Assembly: GCF_001949145.1 (NCBI RefSeq)
Contig: NW_019091395.1
Location: 473,106 to 537,105 of the forward strand
Length of the DNA: 64,000 bases
From: Acanthaster planci
Taxonomy: Eukaryota; Echinodermata; Asteroidea; Valvatida; Acanthasteridae
Direction: 5' to 3'
A program made the position numbers and the translations under genes. The first letter of the stretch is position 1; each line of letters begins with the position of its first letter. Positions 12,223 to 24,996 of the stretch are shown here, piece by piece. The notes beneath the pieces were generated by a model. The model did not search any database. It was not told the origin of the DNA and saw only the letters and a list, made by a program, of their open reading frames with translations.

Positions 12223-12651
12223 CTAAATGGGGTGAGTAGAAAGCAACTCATTGAAATAAACTATCTTGCTCAAAACATATAAAAAGCCTGTGATGACATG
12301 TTGCGTGGATACAATTATTGATGAAACTGCAAACAGTGGCTTTTATTCTTCACCTGTGTAATTTCATAAGAACTGTATACTCAGTGTTGTGTGAGAGTCT
12401 GTGAGTGAAACTTTAAGGGACTCAACACCCCCCTGCTCACTGATGCGGATGTTGTTCAATGGTTATGACATCTGTAAAATACAAAGGTTGCAGTTTGAAT
12501 CCAAGCCCGAGTCACATAATCTTGGACAGCATTAGTCTACTTGTCTACTGCTTTTAAAATTACATTGGTGAAGAGTACTCTCAAAATTCAGAATTTACAT
12601 CTTACTGATTTGAGTGAACTGTCTGGCTCAGGGACATACAAGGTTTCTCAC
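12223..12651 (-). other. Short intron with decayed tRNA-like sequence
   Basis: A 429-bp intron between LBD exons, with GTGAGA donor and CATTTAG acceptor. Around 12450-12510 GGTTATGACATCTG followed by AGTTTGAATCC resembles a degraded tRNA-derived SINE head. ACTGTATACTCAGTG near 12373 is shared with the SINE tail at 30770-30800. Confidence 0.7.
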
Positions 12652-12962
12652 CTGAGGGAAAGAGAAATCTCGGAGGTATGGTGCATTATTGGGTGTGTAC
12701 ATGCAGGTCATGCGGTAGGCATAGGACACCGTTCTGACCAGCTCAAACATCTCGGCCTGCTTCAGGCCCAGCGTGTCGGCCCCCGGCGGGATGGTGGCGA
12801 GGTCGTAGGTCGTCTGCCCGTTCACGGGCGGCTGGGGCAAGTGTGGAATGTCGTCGCTGTCGCTGACTCCATACTCAGAGTCCGTGCTCTTCTTCCGGGT
12901 TGACGTTGCGCCCGAGTTGCCTTTGACCTTTGTGCGTTGCGGGACCCGACCGTACCTAACAG
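12652..12962 (-). CDS. Nuclear receptor, C-terminal extension, hinge and LBD helix 1 exon
   Basis: This exon runs from an acceptor (CCACAAAAACAG) to a consensus donor (CCTCAG then GTGAGA), entering in phase 1 and leaving in phase 0. With the G from the previous exon it encodes AVRYGRVPQR, the extension after the second zinc finger that contacts bases 5' of the core half-site in NR1 receptors. Similar AVRFGR/SVRYGR versions are characteristic of the Rev-erb, E75 and E78 groups. A basic, Ser-rich hinge follows (KKSTDSEYGVSDSDD, a possible phosphorylation cluster), then a Pro-rich piece and LBD helix 1 (about 187-205, LKQAEMFELVRTVSYAYRMT). A second AG at 12956-12957 on this strand would shift the frame; the upstream AG restores the conserved AVRYGR and is preferred. 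The downstream intron is only 429 bp. Confidence 0.93.
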
Positions 12963-14834
12963 CTGTTTTTGTGGGGTATATCAGAGAAGGAAAAAAGGCA
13001 ACTTAGCTCGCTCAGAAAAAAGTTCATTGAACCATGACGTCTACGCATGCTCCTATCTGAGACAAAGCACTTCATGACTTAATGTTAGTTAGCCTACAGA
13101 ACTGGAGACCACACTGAAGTACTCTGTGGCTACTTTTGCCAGAAGGTATTTTTCAAGGATGAATTAAGACACTCTCAAGAAACTTTGAAATTTGTGACTG
13201 AATTTAATGAAATGAGTGTTTTAAACATTTTTTCACATGATCATTTTCCATTTGTATCCTAGAGAGCCTAACCAGCTTGTAATTTCTATCTTGACTCTGA
13301 CACCTTGATGAAGTTGAAGGTTGTGTACATGTGTTTATAAAAAGCTGACAGAACGGATGACAGACTTCTAAATGAAACCTAGCTACAATCCTGGACAGAT
13401 CTCGTTGGAACATGCCTCCCCCCTGACCCCGTCAGTGTTGTTTCTCATTGGTTAAGTTGGGCCGAATCTTACTCCAATAAATGACCGAGACATTGAACGG
13501 GGGAGAGGGGGCATCTTTTCACTGCGCATCCTATGAGGTGTTCCAACTATTTTGTCCAGGATGTAGACTGGACGTGTCGTCATGAAAGTGATGCCCACTT
13601 CTACTGTGCGCAGATTAATATGACATGTAAACATGACCACTCACACATACAGATCTGCCTGTCATTAAAAGGACAAGAACATGATTGAATGAGCACAATA
13701 TGGGCTTGACTTTTTGCATGTAATGTACAAAGTGAATGCAACATGCCTTGTCAAGGTTTTATTTAGATATCTGAGGTGCAGACGTCCATAATACAAGATT
13801 TTTTTAAAATGCCCGCACTTTTAAATAAAAAGCAGCTCTGGTCGCTTGTGAATCATTTTGCATGGTTGGGTCGCTCTCGCTGTTTGAGTAAAAACTCCAA
13901 AAAAGAAAACCGATCCTGGTAAGTGAATGCAGACTGTGAGACACCAAAGCCAGGCATGGGTTAACAACAAGCACAAAGTCACTTGGGAGTATTTCCACAG
14001 CTGCATTATGAAATTTGGGGCTCCATGAAATGAGGACTCAAAGACTGTACCTCAGATAGCTGACAACTGACAGGGACACAGACTTTAATCCACATGCATG
14101 TAAGAAAAAAAGAGCCCAGGTTTCATTGGGAGCGAAATTTCATAGCACACCAGTTGTGTGCTTGTGGAATTTGGGGATGCCTGGATGAGTTGGCTCAGAG
14201 TTACAATGGAGTGAAGTTCCTCAGGACAATTCACACACCGTCACAGGGGCAAATTATGTGAATGCCAGAGACCCTGAACGTGTAGAACAGTGTGCATTTT
14301 TTTTCTGACAAGGAACCACAGACAAAATTGCTAATCCCTTTTCTGAGTATATCCACATTTGGAAAAATAGCTTGTAAACATATACGTGGAATGGAACAAC
14401 GTTATTTTTTGCAAAGGAGATACACAAAGAATGTTGACGACTATTGAACAAAGCCACTGAGGACAAAAACACATGCACATACAATTTAAACCATGTAACA
14501 CTAGAACATGCACGGGTGAATGACAACTTCTAAGTGAACAGACAGTAGCAAATGGCTACTGTGAAAAAGCTAGTGTGTTCAAAAGGTCACCTCACACTGA
14601 TTAAGGGGGAGGGATTATTTCATTTAGGACCGAATCTCGGCCAAGGCTACATCGCTGCTATGTGACATGAAGAAGATATTGTTTTGCCTATAAACGCATA
14701 TGAACAGGAATGATGAGGGAGGGAATGGGGGAGGGGAATGAACAAAGACATGACAACAAAGAAAGGAAGTCTCGGCACAAAAAGAACAAGGACAGAACGG
14801 GGAGAAAAATAAAAGGGCTTACTCTTACAGTTAC
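12963..14834 (-). other. Intron between DBD finger 2 and hinge exons
   Basis: This 1.87-kb intron is AT-rich. I see no further exon. Two short stretches (near 14010 and 14130) contain ATGAAATTTGGGG / GAAATTTCATAG, resembling worn ends of the GGGCCCAATTTCAT element found at 25368. Confidence 0.8.
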
Positions 14835-14979
14835 CTTCTCTTGACATCCCCACAGCCAGGCATTTCTTGAAGCGGCAGTGCTGACAGCGGTTTCTGTTCA
14901 TGCGGCCTATTGTGCAGTGGCCGTTGCCGTGGCGACACGTGTACTCTTTTTCGCGCTTGCTGCTTCTCCGGAAAAAGCC
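14835..14979 (-). CDS. Nuclear receptor, second zinc finger exon
   Basis: This exon of 48 codons plus one base follows TTTTTTTAACCAG and ends GAAG before GTAACT. It begins GFFRRS, the second half of the P-box recognition helix, continues with KREKEYTC and ends RCQHCRFKKCLAVGMSRE. Four zinc-binding Cys are at residues 85, 92, 102 and 105. Spacing is C-x6-C-x9-C-x2-C, whereas nearly all family members have C-x5-C in the D-box (PPARs C-x3-C); the extra residue lies in CRHGNGHC. The junction between EGCK and GFFRR is a common intron site in nuclear receptor genes. FRFKKC-type Arg/Lys placement after the last Cys is normal. DNA binding in the nucleus is the expected role; target half-sites would be AGGTCA-like given the CEGCKG P-box. 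Confidence 0.97.
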
Positions 14980-17315
14980 CTGGTTAAAAAAAGATAAAGA
15001 AAAAAACCCCACTGCATTACAAAAACAATGCCTGGTACAAAAACTGACGACGACTTCTCGTTATTGGCACATGGGCTGATCGTATATGTTCTTCTGCCTG
15101 GGTTGTCACGCATGCAGGATGTACGCAATTGTTGCACACACTTCAGGTGACGTGTATAGGTACCAACCTCTCAGTGTACTATTTTTGCTTGATGCGTGTG
15201 TATAGTGCCAGGTTCGAGGCACTCAGCCGATGTGGATTCTGTGACCATCACACCAAAAGTGCTCAAGGGTAGTAACTGCGAATGTTAATAGTGGTAATTC
15301 ACAGTACAACGTGCCCCTGCCAGGCCACAATAAAGAAGCCATTTTTTTTTTCCGCAGTGCACAAAAGGAAGAGGTTTGCATCAGTGGGGAAGAATGGCAT
15401 TTCTTCTGCACAAAGGCTCCACAGTTTTTCACATTTCTCTGACACGGCATGATTTGTGCGCCGGTAACAATGAGTTCACTGACAAAGCTTCTGACAGAGC
15501 ATTTGTATCTATGTGGTACTGCGTGCAAACAAGAAGACATGGATAATTGCGTGCAGGAAAATGTACATGTACGCAATGATGGCTTTCCAAATAAAAAGAG
15601 TGTTGAAAAAGCCTTGCGTGAGGGGCACAGTGGTCTAATCCTTTTCAACTGAGTCCCAAAATACACTTAGACCCAAATATAAAGTGGTACAACGGCAAGT
15701 ATGATAGCAATCCCTTGAAGTGCCAATTAAATCTGTGTTGACCGGGTACTCCAAATGAGTACTAACTTACACTAAGGTTGGGACAATGGAATGATGCGTC
15801 ATCTGACTGAGCTACGCAAGATAAACTCTCAAGATTCCAAACTGGAAATAGTGCGCCGTTTCAGCATGCATGTACCTTTTCCAGGGCTCATGCTGGTAGA
15901 TTCAACATAAAAGTAGCCAGCTTAAGCTCGATGCATGTTTTGTGAGCCATTTTTTTTTTTTAAACAAGGCAATTCAACATGTTTTTCTCTGCAACTGATC
16001 CGATTGTATATAAAGTTGGTCAAGGGTTGCTGTTTGGTGACAGTGGTTTGGTAAATGTTACAACCTCCCAAAAAAGGCGAAACATTCAACTGCTCAGCCA
16101 ACACTTTGGTTTCACCAAACGTCAGATGGAGCATACAAACAATGTTGCGCAGGCATATTGAAACCATCTAATGTGACAAACTGTACAGAATGTAAATGAC
16201 TAAGTAATTATGCTGTGATTAATGAATTATGAACAAATGTACCTTCTTGATCCGTGAATAAGCAGAGAGGTGCCTAAAACTACATAAACCAAACAGTTGG
16301 AATAACAGAGGCCTGAAATTCCTCAAATGCCCGATTTTTTCTCTGGAAATTGGATTATTTCCCTTTAAAACATTCAGGAAAAATATGCTTGGGAACGTCT
16401 CGGATCTCGAAACATTCCTGTTCCACTTGAAATGTCCTTTATGGGACACTGTACTAAGTTCCTTATGTTATTTGCAGTGTTCCTGATAAATATGGGCTGC
16501 CCTCTGGTAGGACCAACGGGTGTCCCTATCAGAATAAGCAACAATTTCATGGTAACACATTTCTTTTGGCATTCTAACTAAACTAGATTAAGACTGTTCT
16601 CCTTTAACCGCACACCGATGGTATTATTAGGGGTGAAAATTTTAATTTGTGAGAAAGGCAAGACGGAGAGGCCAGCTTTTGATATACAGCCAAGTGATAC
16701 AAATATTGGTTTGCAAGAGTCATCTGAACAGTATCAGCATAATATTTCTTGCTTCAACCTCATATCTTTTGCTACCCCAATAATCTGTGCACAGCAGCTG
16801 AGTGCAACACACAAACCCACCACAGACTTATCACATTTTGTGTGTGTACAAAACAAGTGGGTGATTAGTTTGCTGGGAGGTACAGGTAAGCTGTGCCTAT
16901 GTATACAGATGGCCAGATCGTGTTGACGCATCCTCTAGCATCAAGTATCTAAACATTGAACGCTGCACACACTACATCACACCCAGGTTTATGGTACCTA
17001 ATGTGGACATTCCAGTTTTTTTTTCATGCAGTTACCAAAACTCGGTGAAAATACTCATTTTTCTTGAACCCGGAACACAATTTTCAGCCGGAGGTTTGTA
17101 AAATGCTTCCTTGACTGTTCTACTTCCATTTCCAACTGAGAACCTTAACCCCCAAATGCCTCTGATCTTCATGTCAGAAAAGGGGAAACTTCCTGTGAAC
17201 ATAGCTAAGTCCACAGAACGTCTTCCCTTCCTGCATTGTGTGGACATCTTCTGCTCACAAGTCCACACTAGGTATATAAGGTGGGTTAGCACATAAAGGC
17301 TCCTAAAGCCTTTAC
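14980..17315 (-). other. Intron separating the two zinc-finger exons
   Basis: This 2.3-kb intron interrupts the P-box between Lys of EGCK and Gly of GFFRR, with GTAAAG donor and TTAACCAG acceptor. It contains only short unrecognised frames. Confidence 0.9.
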
Positions 17316-17503
17316 CTTGCAGCCCTCACAGGCCAGCACGCCATAGTGGAACCCTGAGGACTTGTCCCCGCACACCAAGCAGCAGGAGCTCTGCTGGAGG
17401 GGCGGCTGCATTGGGGACTGCGTGGGCTGTGTGGAGACTGGCTTCTGTAGCACCTCACTGCTGGTGGCCAGGGAGCTTATCGTCCCATTCTGGTGCTCGT
17501 TCT
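17316..17503 (-). CDS. Nuclear receptor, A/B linker and first zinc finger exon
   Basis: This 188-nt exon enters in phase 1 after CTAAATTGTGCAG and leaves in phase 0 at AAG before GTAAAG. It encodes a Gln/Pro/Ser/Thr-rich linker (for example [13 protein letters not shown]), then [16 protein letters not shown] and CEGCK. The four zinc Cys are at residues 49, 52, 66 and 69 (C-x2-C-x13-C-x2-C), with one extra Cys at 48. The P-box, read across the junction with the next exon, is CEGCKG, typical of NR1 receptors that recognise AGGTCA half-sites. The linker shows no recognisable domain, as is normal for A/B regions. Because the exon begins in the middle of a codon, at least one upstream coding exon ending in phase 1 is required. 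Candidates at 27657-27687 and 49519-49540 both satisfy this. Confidence 0.95.
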
Positions 17504-20500
17504 CTGCACAATTTAGAAAAAAGGGAACAAATTCATGAACTTTGGAACCACAATTTGGGAAATTACAATTGGGGCAATTACTTAACATCCCCATGTGTGG
17601 TTACACTGGACCGCCTTCCAATTTGCACCTTGCATTATTCATAAGCATGACAGTAACTCATTTGCATATACATGTACACATGCATAAATGTGGACCCAAG
17701 GTTGCTGAAAAGTAGATGTGAGTGCCAACACCTAAGACAAAAATGGGGATGGGGTCATCTGTGCGGAAAACAATGACACAATCAAGTAAACGTAAGTCTA
17801 GAATGCCTTCTTCGGTGCCAGTCCATAGAAATTTTTCTGTCTCCAAATTGGAAAATATGGGTACTGGTTTATTATTTTCATCATCTGGCACGAGCCACTA
17901 TCATAATTTTCAAATTAACAATCCCTGCTGTCTTGACGGCCAGTGTTTCTGTAATGCAACTGGCACGACCACCGTCCGCTCTTCGGCTAATTGCTTCTGT
18001 GGAAGACTATGCTCCTTTCCGGGCACCGGAGTCTCAGAGGGAATATTGCTTTCCCAGATTACACAGGGAATTAAATAATTTGTCAAATAATAAACTAACG
18101 GGAATGAAAAATCTTTAATAGGGTTTTGAAAACGGGCAAGTGATGGATTTGACGGGCTCTTTCAAATTTTGTGCTGGCTAAAGTGGTATACAAGAGAGGT
18201 ATATCGACTTTGTTTCATGAATTGAGAGTGCCAACACTTCACAAATGGTACAACTATCTTCCTGGGAGAAAATACTTTAATGGCTGAAATAAAATTGAAT
18301 TGTTTTCAGATAAAATTTCCACCCCCCCTTTCAACTAATGCTTAAATGTGACCTGTCGCCACAAAATGGGCTGAAACTCGGAATTTTCAACTATTGAAAT
18401 ATTGGTATGCAACTCAGCAGAAAGAGAGCTTTCCCTTGGTATGTACATGGAACACAGAGTAAAAGTACACAGTGACAATGTAACATTATTCTTACGTCTT
18501 TGTTCCCGACGTTATTTCAACATTTCTGACCAAGCAAGAATAACTATATCGTCGAAATTGCTGAGAAAAAGACATTTTAAAATATATGATCCTATGAAAT
18601 ACATAAGAGATGGGTTACTCTTTCCAAATATAAAACCATTAACTGACCGTGGCTTCAATATGACTTAGAACTCTAACAAAGGAAAGAGCGGGATGTGACT
18701 TTACTCTCATTTTGTCATGACGGGTCACATATATGCCACTGACTGACCCAATTCTTCCAAAATACTAAAAAAAAAATAAAAATCAAAGGATACATGTTCA
18801 CCAAGTGTTGTAGAGACCCTAGTCACAGATACACATGACAGGATATTCCAAGGCTGCACCAGAGAACATACTACAACCCCAAAGCTTCGGGAGCAATGAG
18901 TAAGCCTGACAATTAGAACTGAGACTCGCTGCCACCTACTCTCATCCATTTGTATGCTTCAATTTCCTATTCTGACATCCCTGTTTTGGTACACTGAAGT
19001 GGCTTCTCATGCATTACATGTACATCTCGAAATCAAATAACAACCAAATAAACACATTTTATATCATCACTGAAAAAGGTTAAAGTGAAGTGTATTTAAT
19101 ATAAAAAGCATGGCTTTTTTCAGGAATTTGAGCTGTGATGCTGATTTAAAGAGTGCTCTGTTGACAGGGTGTAGAGGGTTTGCATGAATGCCATCTTGCA
19201 GGTCAATGTTTTGTTCCACAGGGTGTGCACAAAGGAAAGTTCCCTGTGGAACAAAAGAACTGCCCTGCAAGATGGCTACCCTGAAAAGCCTCTATAATAG
19301 GCAATCAAACTGACTATATTGGTACTGGCAATCTTTATACACATCAATCTTTATATATATATTTCTCATTCAAATCAATGTTTTCCCGGGCCTGTCCGGT
19401 GGTAACAAAGATTTATTACCTCGAAGATGACCATTACGAATAAGATCTATTCTATTGCACCATGGTAAACACAAAGCTGCGAAACCTGACAGAGGGCATG
19501 CACATGAGAAAATTGAAGTCCAAGACAATCAAAGATAGAGTTGCTGGTCAGCTGAAAGTGTTTCAATGCAAACACAGCTGCAGAAATCTGCAATGCCTCC
19601 GCTGTGGTGCAGTGTCCACATTCGTGTACCTGCACATCAATACAGCTTGCAAACATGCACATTAACTGAAGCCTGGGCGGAGCAGGATTTTCTTTTCTCA
19701 CAAAACTCTGCTGTTTGCTAAGCTCGACGGCAGAATTTTGCCCTTAACTTGCTCAACCCTTGCATTCAGAAGGGTAACTGCCTGTATGTGTACCTGAAAA
19801 CAGCATATTTACTTTTACTTGAGAAAAATATGAGGGTACCCGTCTCACCATGACAAAATTTGGAGTACTGGATCCATTCTGTGATTGTTGACCTCAACAA
19901 TACTGGCAGATGCAATGAACAATGCAACTCTGCATGAACACGTTTCTTCCACAAAGTCACATTTAAGTCTGAATAGTGTTGCCATAGTGAAACGCCCATA
20001 TCTGAAATACCTGAATTCAATTAAATTTATCCAGGAATTCTTTACTCAATTCATACCATGTCAATGGATGGAACTATTTCTGATTAATTTTTGGGAGGCC
20101 CCAAAACCTTGCCACAACAATTACAATCCTGTGGAAACCTTGGTTTCAGGATTCAAAGGAAATGCTAACGTAATCACCTAACAGTCCACAAGGAGAAAAT
20201 TGAATTCAAAAGGGGATGGGGAATCTAAGGTATCCTTGCAGCAGTCTTGAATAATTTAGATGTACTGTGCATTTTCCGCGATGAAGCAACCTTCGCAGGA
20301 AGGTGCGCATCACATCCAATGACTGGTCCGCGGGGACGGCCATCCTTGAAGCTGAATGTTTGATGGAATGGACGAAAATAATTGAAGGGCTGTGCATAAC
20401 TGGCCACAAGCCATCACTTCTCATCATGAGGCACGATTAAGCTGTCGTTAACATCGCAAAGCTACAAGAGAGAGACGAACGTTTGTTGGGGGGCTGGAGA

Positions 20501-20917
20501 TAGAGCTATACATGTAATTTATACAGACAGGATACTCTGAGTACTTGTTGGATTGGCACATGGTCCATAATGCAATACAGATGTAACAGGGTATGCACTA
20601 TGTAGGTAACTTTCTGCAAGAAAGTAATTAAACGTAAAGTTAAAAGCCTGTTAGGTTCCAGAGAGTATCTGTCACTAAAACCTGGGCAATTCTAATATTG
20701 GAATTATTGGGCTAGTTGCAGTTAACTCTGGGGAAACAAAAGCTCACTGTGGGGAAAAACTCAAACTCCACAGGTCAGTGAGGTTACAGGATTTCTTGTG
20801 ATTGTTCAGAGCAATCGATAACCACAAAACAGGTACAAAAGTGAGCTCTGGTACATTCTTATCTCAGTGTGTGACATCCACAGCAAAAAGGTTTCAAGGT
20901 AAAACATGTGGAGGACC
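17504..20917 (-). other. Start of the long 5' intron, no gene seen
   Basis: Sequence upstream of the first zinc-finger exon, part of a 10-kb or 32-kb intron depending on the promoter used. AT-rich, with short open frames on both strands and no recognised domain or repeat of note. Confidence 0.6.
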
Positions 20918-21502
20918 TTAACCACTTGCTGCCGGGAAGCCCGGTTTCGGACACATATTCTTTATGTGCACAGCTGGGGTGCCCGAAATCGGACAAAGGG
21001 AACTGGGCCTTGTAACAAAAGACTGTACTCGTAACAAAAGACCAGGCTGCTGGGAATTACCAACATTTTTTTCACTGTCAATAGCGGAGATAGTCCAGCA
21101 TTTTTTTGAAACAGTATACCGCTGTTTGGGGCATTCCGTACGAGCAGATTACCATCGGAGACAAAAGCGCTCCACCACCGGAGGCAAAAGCGCTCCATCA
21201 CCACAGCAATGAGCCGAACAGTACTGCTGCACGCTAATCTGGCCAGTTTTGGGAACAAAAGAAAATTACGTAAAACCGCAGAATCTGGGCTCTTTTTATG
21301 AGGCGGCAGGCCTGGCTGAAATATTCCGGCATCAATAGATGTTGTCTGTGAGAGTAGAAACCAGACAGTCCTTTGTGTGGGTGTAAGTGCCCAGTAAATG
21401 AAGATATGCCTTTTCAAAGAATTTTGAAAATAGAAGAAAATGAAAAATACTCTGGCCCAGCAGAATCAATATTTATAAATGCCCCTGGCAGGATGTGGTT
21501 AA
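20918..21502. mobile_element. piggyBac-like non-autonomous element (TTAA-flanked)
   Basis: The element is bounded on both sides by TTAA. Terminal inverted repeats are CCACTTGCTGCCGGG on the left and, read inward from the right, CCACATCCTGCCAGG (12 of 15 match). TTAA target duplication and ends of this CC..GCTGCC type are characteristic of piggyBac superfamily elements. No transposase frame is present, so it is a non-autonomous derivative of about 585 bp. Confidence 0.65.
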
Positions 21503-24369
21503 TACACAACCATCACATCAAGTAACTGATGTGGTACTGTAGTTTCCATTGCACATGACTCCCTGTTTTTCCTTTATCATGAGTTTGAGGGGAGAACACC
21601 TGTTTAACATTGCTTAAGTTTCTGTTTTTCCTCCACTTTTGTCTGCTCATCAAAAATTTCAGCTACTAGCAAAACAGCATGACAAGAAAGATATTCGGCC
21701 ACTTTCACTGGCCATTGAACTTCTCACGAATTCATTACTGGTGACTTCAGCAATCTCATACAACATCTGTTAGTCATTAATTCAATTAGTCCTTCTGACA
21801 AATTAGTCATAAAGTTTTCAGATTAATAATTGTTTATTTCTCATACAATTGATGCTTGACCAACAAAATTCTGAAAGAATGGACACTGTCTCTCATCCAT
21901 ACTGGCAGTGGTACCTAACAGCTTAAGCATTCCTCTTGAATATGTATTTACAATGCATGGATACCAAGTATGTATGCCAGTGCTTGCATGTGACTAGATG
22001 CAAGCAACTCATGAATATTTACACTGTCTGACTACTGACAGGCTGTGATTATATTCAGAGTACATGTACATCTCCGTGTACACACAAACTCTGATGAATA
22101 TTCACACAGTGAAAAGGCCAAAACCTGACTGGACAAAGCCCAAATAGCCTTGGCTTTGTATGAGTGGTGACTGGTCAAAGAAGTTCCAAGTGTTTTTGGC
22201 AACTGTGGGATGACATGTGCAAAACGACATCACCCCCTTGGGTACTGGGCATACTGGGCCAAACATGTCAGCATGTCCCGACAAACCGATTACCGATGTA
22301 ATGCAGTCCTTCAGCCGAGCATTTTCCCCGTGTCACAACTAGTTTCCTGCCTTGAGTCCCTACAATAATCAGTCTCCCTAAAGAGCCCCATTTCCCCCCC
22401 CAAAACCCCCCCCCGCTTGCCATTCCAAACTTAGGAAGACTCAAAGCATGCTCGCCTTTGATTGGTTGATTCAGCAGGACAACTCTGGGCAATGGTAGCT
22501 GGGCCTTGACTGTTGTTAGGGGCTGACTATCCCTAAGTGACCTCTTTCCTTATAAATATTAATGTTTTCAGGTACATGTAATTTCATGTTAAACTTGAGG
22601 GGCACTCACAGTGTACCACATACCAGTACATGTACACTTTATTTCTTTTCTTGGCTGAAAATAACTTTAAAAAGTATTCAACCATAACACAGTAAAAACC
22701 AATAACTTTGATGTTTTGGGAAGTAAAAGTTAATGTTCCAATGAGTGATGGATGGACTTTCATGGTTTTGAGACAGCATGAAATCTACATGTGAATTCCT
22801 CTGTAATCTCAGAAAATTGGATTTTTAATTTCTATCAGTCTTTTTTAGGGGGTGTCAATGTTAGTAAACTCTAGTGCACTATGAACAACTATCTAAACAC
22901 TTGGAAAGGAACCAAATGGGAGGATTTTTGTTTGGCAAGTACAGTGGCTACTGGACCCGACGGGACAAATATAGCACAGGAAAAAAAAGGCGCAAGGAGG
23001 GGGGATCTGTTGACAAATCTGGTGTTTTCCGCTCTTGTTTCCTTTTCTCTTTACACTGCTGTCTGGAACCTTCCCAAATGAGTCTGCGCTTGTCGCACAG
23101 GGACCCAGTTTGGGTCTCACAATGGGGGTCCAATGACACACGTTCACGCACAGCTAACACTGACTGGCTCGGGTAAGTGACTCGTGTTGACAGTGCATCG
23201 TTGAGGTGTAGCTGATTTGGTGTTCATGAAACAGAAAATGTTTCCGATGTCATGGAAAGAACTAGCTGCCCGCTGAAACTTCACAAATCAATAAAGTGTC
23301 AAGGCTCAAACAAGCGACCAACAACTGATCTTGTTCCTGCACCCACTTATAGCAATCCGTATGAAGCCAAGGCTGGGCTGCTGCCAATATCATCACAGCT
23401 CCCAAAATGTCTAAAATTTGTCAGACTCATGTTTTATTACCATTTGGAAGTGATGCTGGCCAAGCCTAGGACACTTGTTTGTAAACTTCTTATTTCCAAT
23501 ATGATTTTAAAAACACAGCCTAAAATCATGTACCAGGAGGTAACAAAGACATGCACAACTCCTATTTTGAGTTGTCACTTGTCAGCAAGCTGCTACAAAC
23601 ATTATACCCATTATTGCAGCAGAATAATATTTACTCGGATACACCATTCTCAAAACAGTTCCACCAAATTAATGATAAGATTTCCTGACATGAGCTTTGT
23701 ACCTGCATTTCTAGTTGAAATCAAAACAAGAACAAGTACAGTACATGTACATGTACCTGCAAGTGCGCGTTACCAGGGTCCGAACTCTAAAGAGCACGTT
23801 ATAAATATTTTACATACACTTGACTACGCTTTACTGGAACGGATCCAAACTCGCAATGGAAAAACTGCCAAATATTTTTTTTCATATGTAAACCGTGATA
23901 ATGGCAATGAGCCCCTGGGTGCCATACAAGTTTTCTTGTCAATAACGAAATAATACATGCCTGGTTACAAGGTGAACAAACTTCCTTTGGGTCACTTAAT
24001 TGCACACACTTCTTGCTTTTTTTATTTTTTGGGGGGGGTTCAACCATGGAGCTATAAACTCCAGCTGAACTGGCACAATAGAACATAAAATGGGAACAGA
24101 CATTTAGCAAATTTACCCCCGGAAAAAGGGAATGCTAAATTGGCGACAAGCCCATCTCAGCACAGGCATCCATTGCCCCAAGTACATGTACCTTCATACG
24201 ATGAACCGCTAGAATTCATCTGCCATCTGTTGGCTACGTTTCTTGGTACGGGTTGTACACAAATGTGGTGCGCTGAAGATCTCACAATAATTTGGACAGG
24301 AATCCGAGTGTCACATTTCTGAGTATGTTCCAACCAAGGACATGCAAACAAAACCTAGATTGGATATGT
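21503..24369. other. Intronic stretch with one long unexplained frame
   Basis: No recognised gene. It contains a 233-codon plus-strand frame at 23252-23953, the longest in the window, with no recognisable domain and a composition (many Cys, His, Thr, Tyr) not typical of real proteins. Confidence 0.45.
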
Positions 24370-24810
24370 GGCTCATTTTATAAATTTGAGGTCCAAAAGT
24401 GTGACACTCTGTGTCACTTTTATATCTGACTGTGTAACTGACATGGGACTATCATTGTAACTGACATGGAATTATCATTGTAACTGACATGGAACTATCA
24501 TTGTAACTGACATGGAACTATCATTGTAACTGACATGGAACTATCATTGTAACTGACATGGAACTATCATTGTAACTGACATGGAACTATCATTGTAACT
24601 GACATGGAACTATCATTGTAACTGACATGGAACTATCATTGTAATTGACTTCAAACTATTTATACATGTTTAAAAGGTAATGTGTATTAATCACTCGTGG
24701 AAATTAGAGAATATCTTCTAAATTTACAGAATTATATGTCACATGTGACAGGGACACAAATAGAATGGGAACTGAAATTTACAGAATGACACGTCATAAA
24801 AAGAAAAAAT
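24370..24810. repeat. TIR element, copy 1, expanded by an internal tandem array
   Basis: The ends CTCATTTTATAAATTTGAGG and, inverted, GTCATTCTGTAAATTTCAG form TIRs of the same family as 36246-36490 and 55241-55466. Shared internal blocks include CACTC(G/T)TGGAAATTA and TGTGACA(G/A)GGACAC. The middle is replaced by a 23-bp tandem array at 24434-24640. Confidence 0.8.
24434..24663. repeat. 23-bp tandem repeat, nine units plus a divergent tenth
   Basis: The unit GTAACTGACATGG followed by AACTATCATT recurs every 23 bp from 24434 to 24640. Units 1 and 2 each differ at one base from the consensus, and a diverged unit runs to 24663. The unit matches single-copy sequence (TTGACATGGAAATATCACTG) in the related element at 55241. 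Confidence 0.97.
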
Positions 24811-24996
24811 TCCTGCACCTGAGGCATTGAGACTAAGAAACCATGCTCTGATGTTGGCCGGTGCAGCTCCGGTTATTTTATTTTTGCGACCTTGCTGTTT
24901 GGGACTTCCACACAAATGCATTAAAATGCCAAAAAGGGTGAATGAGATAGGCTGGGTCAAGGATGTGTTTTGATGTATGTGGTTCAAGTCCATCCA

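Noticed and set aside
11827-12226. Plus-strand frames of 81-126 codons
   Set aside because: They are antisense shadows of the GC-rich LBD core exon.
12541-12903. 120-codon plus-strand frame
   Set aside because: It overlaps the hinge/LBD exon in antisense and has no recognisable content.
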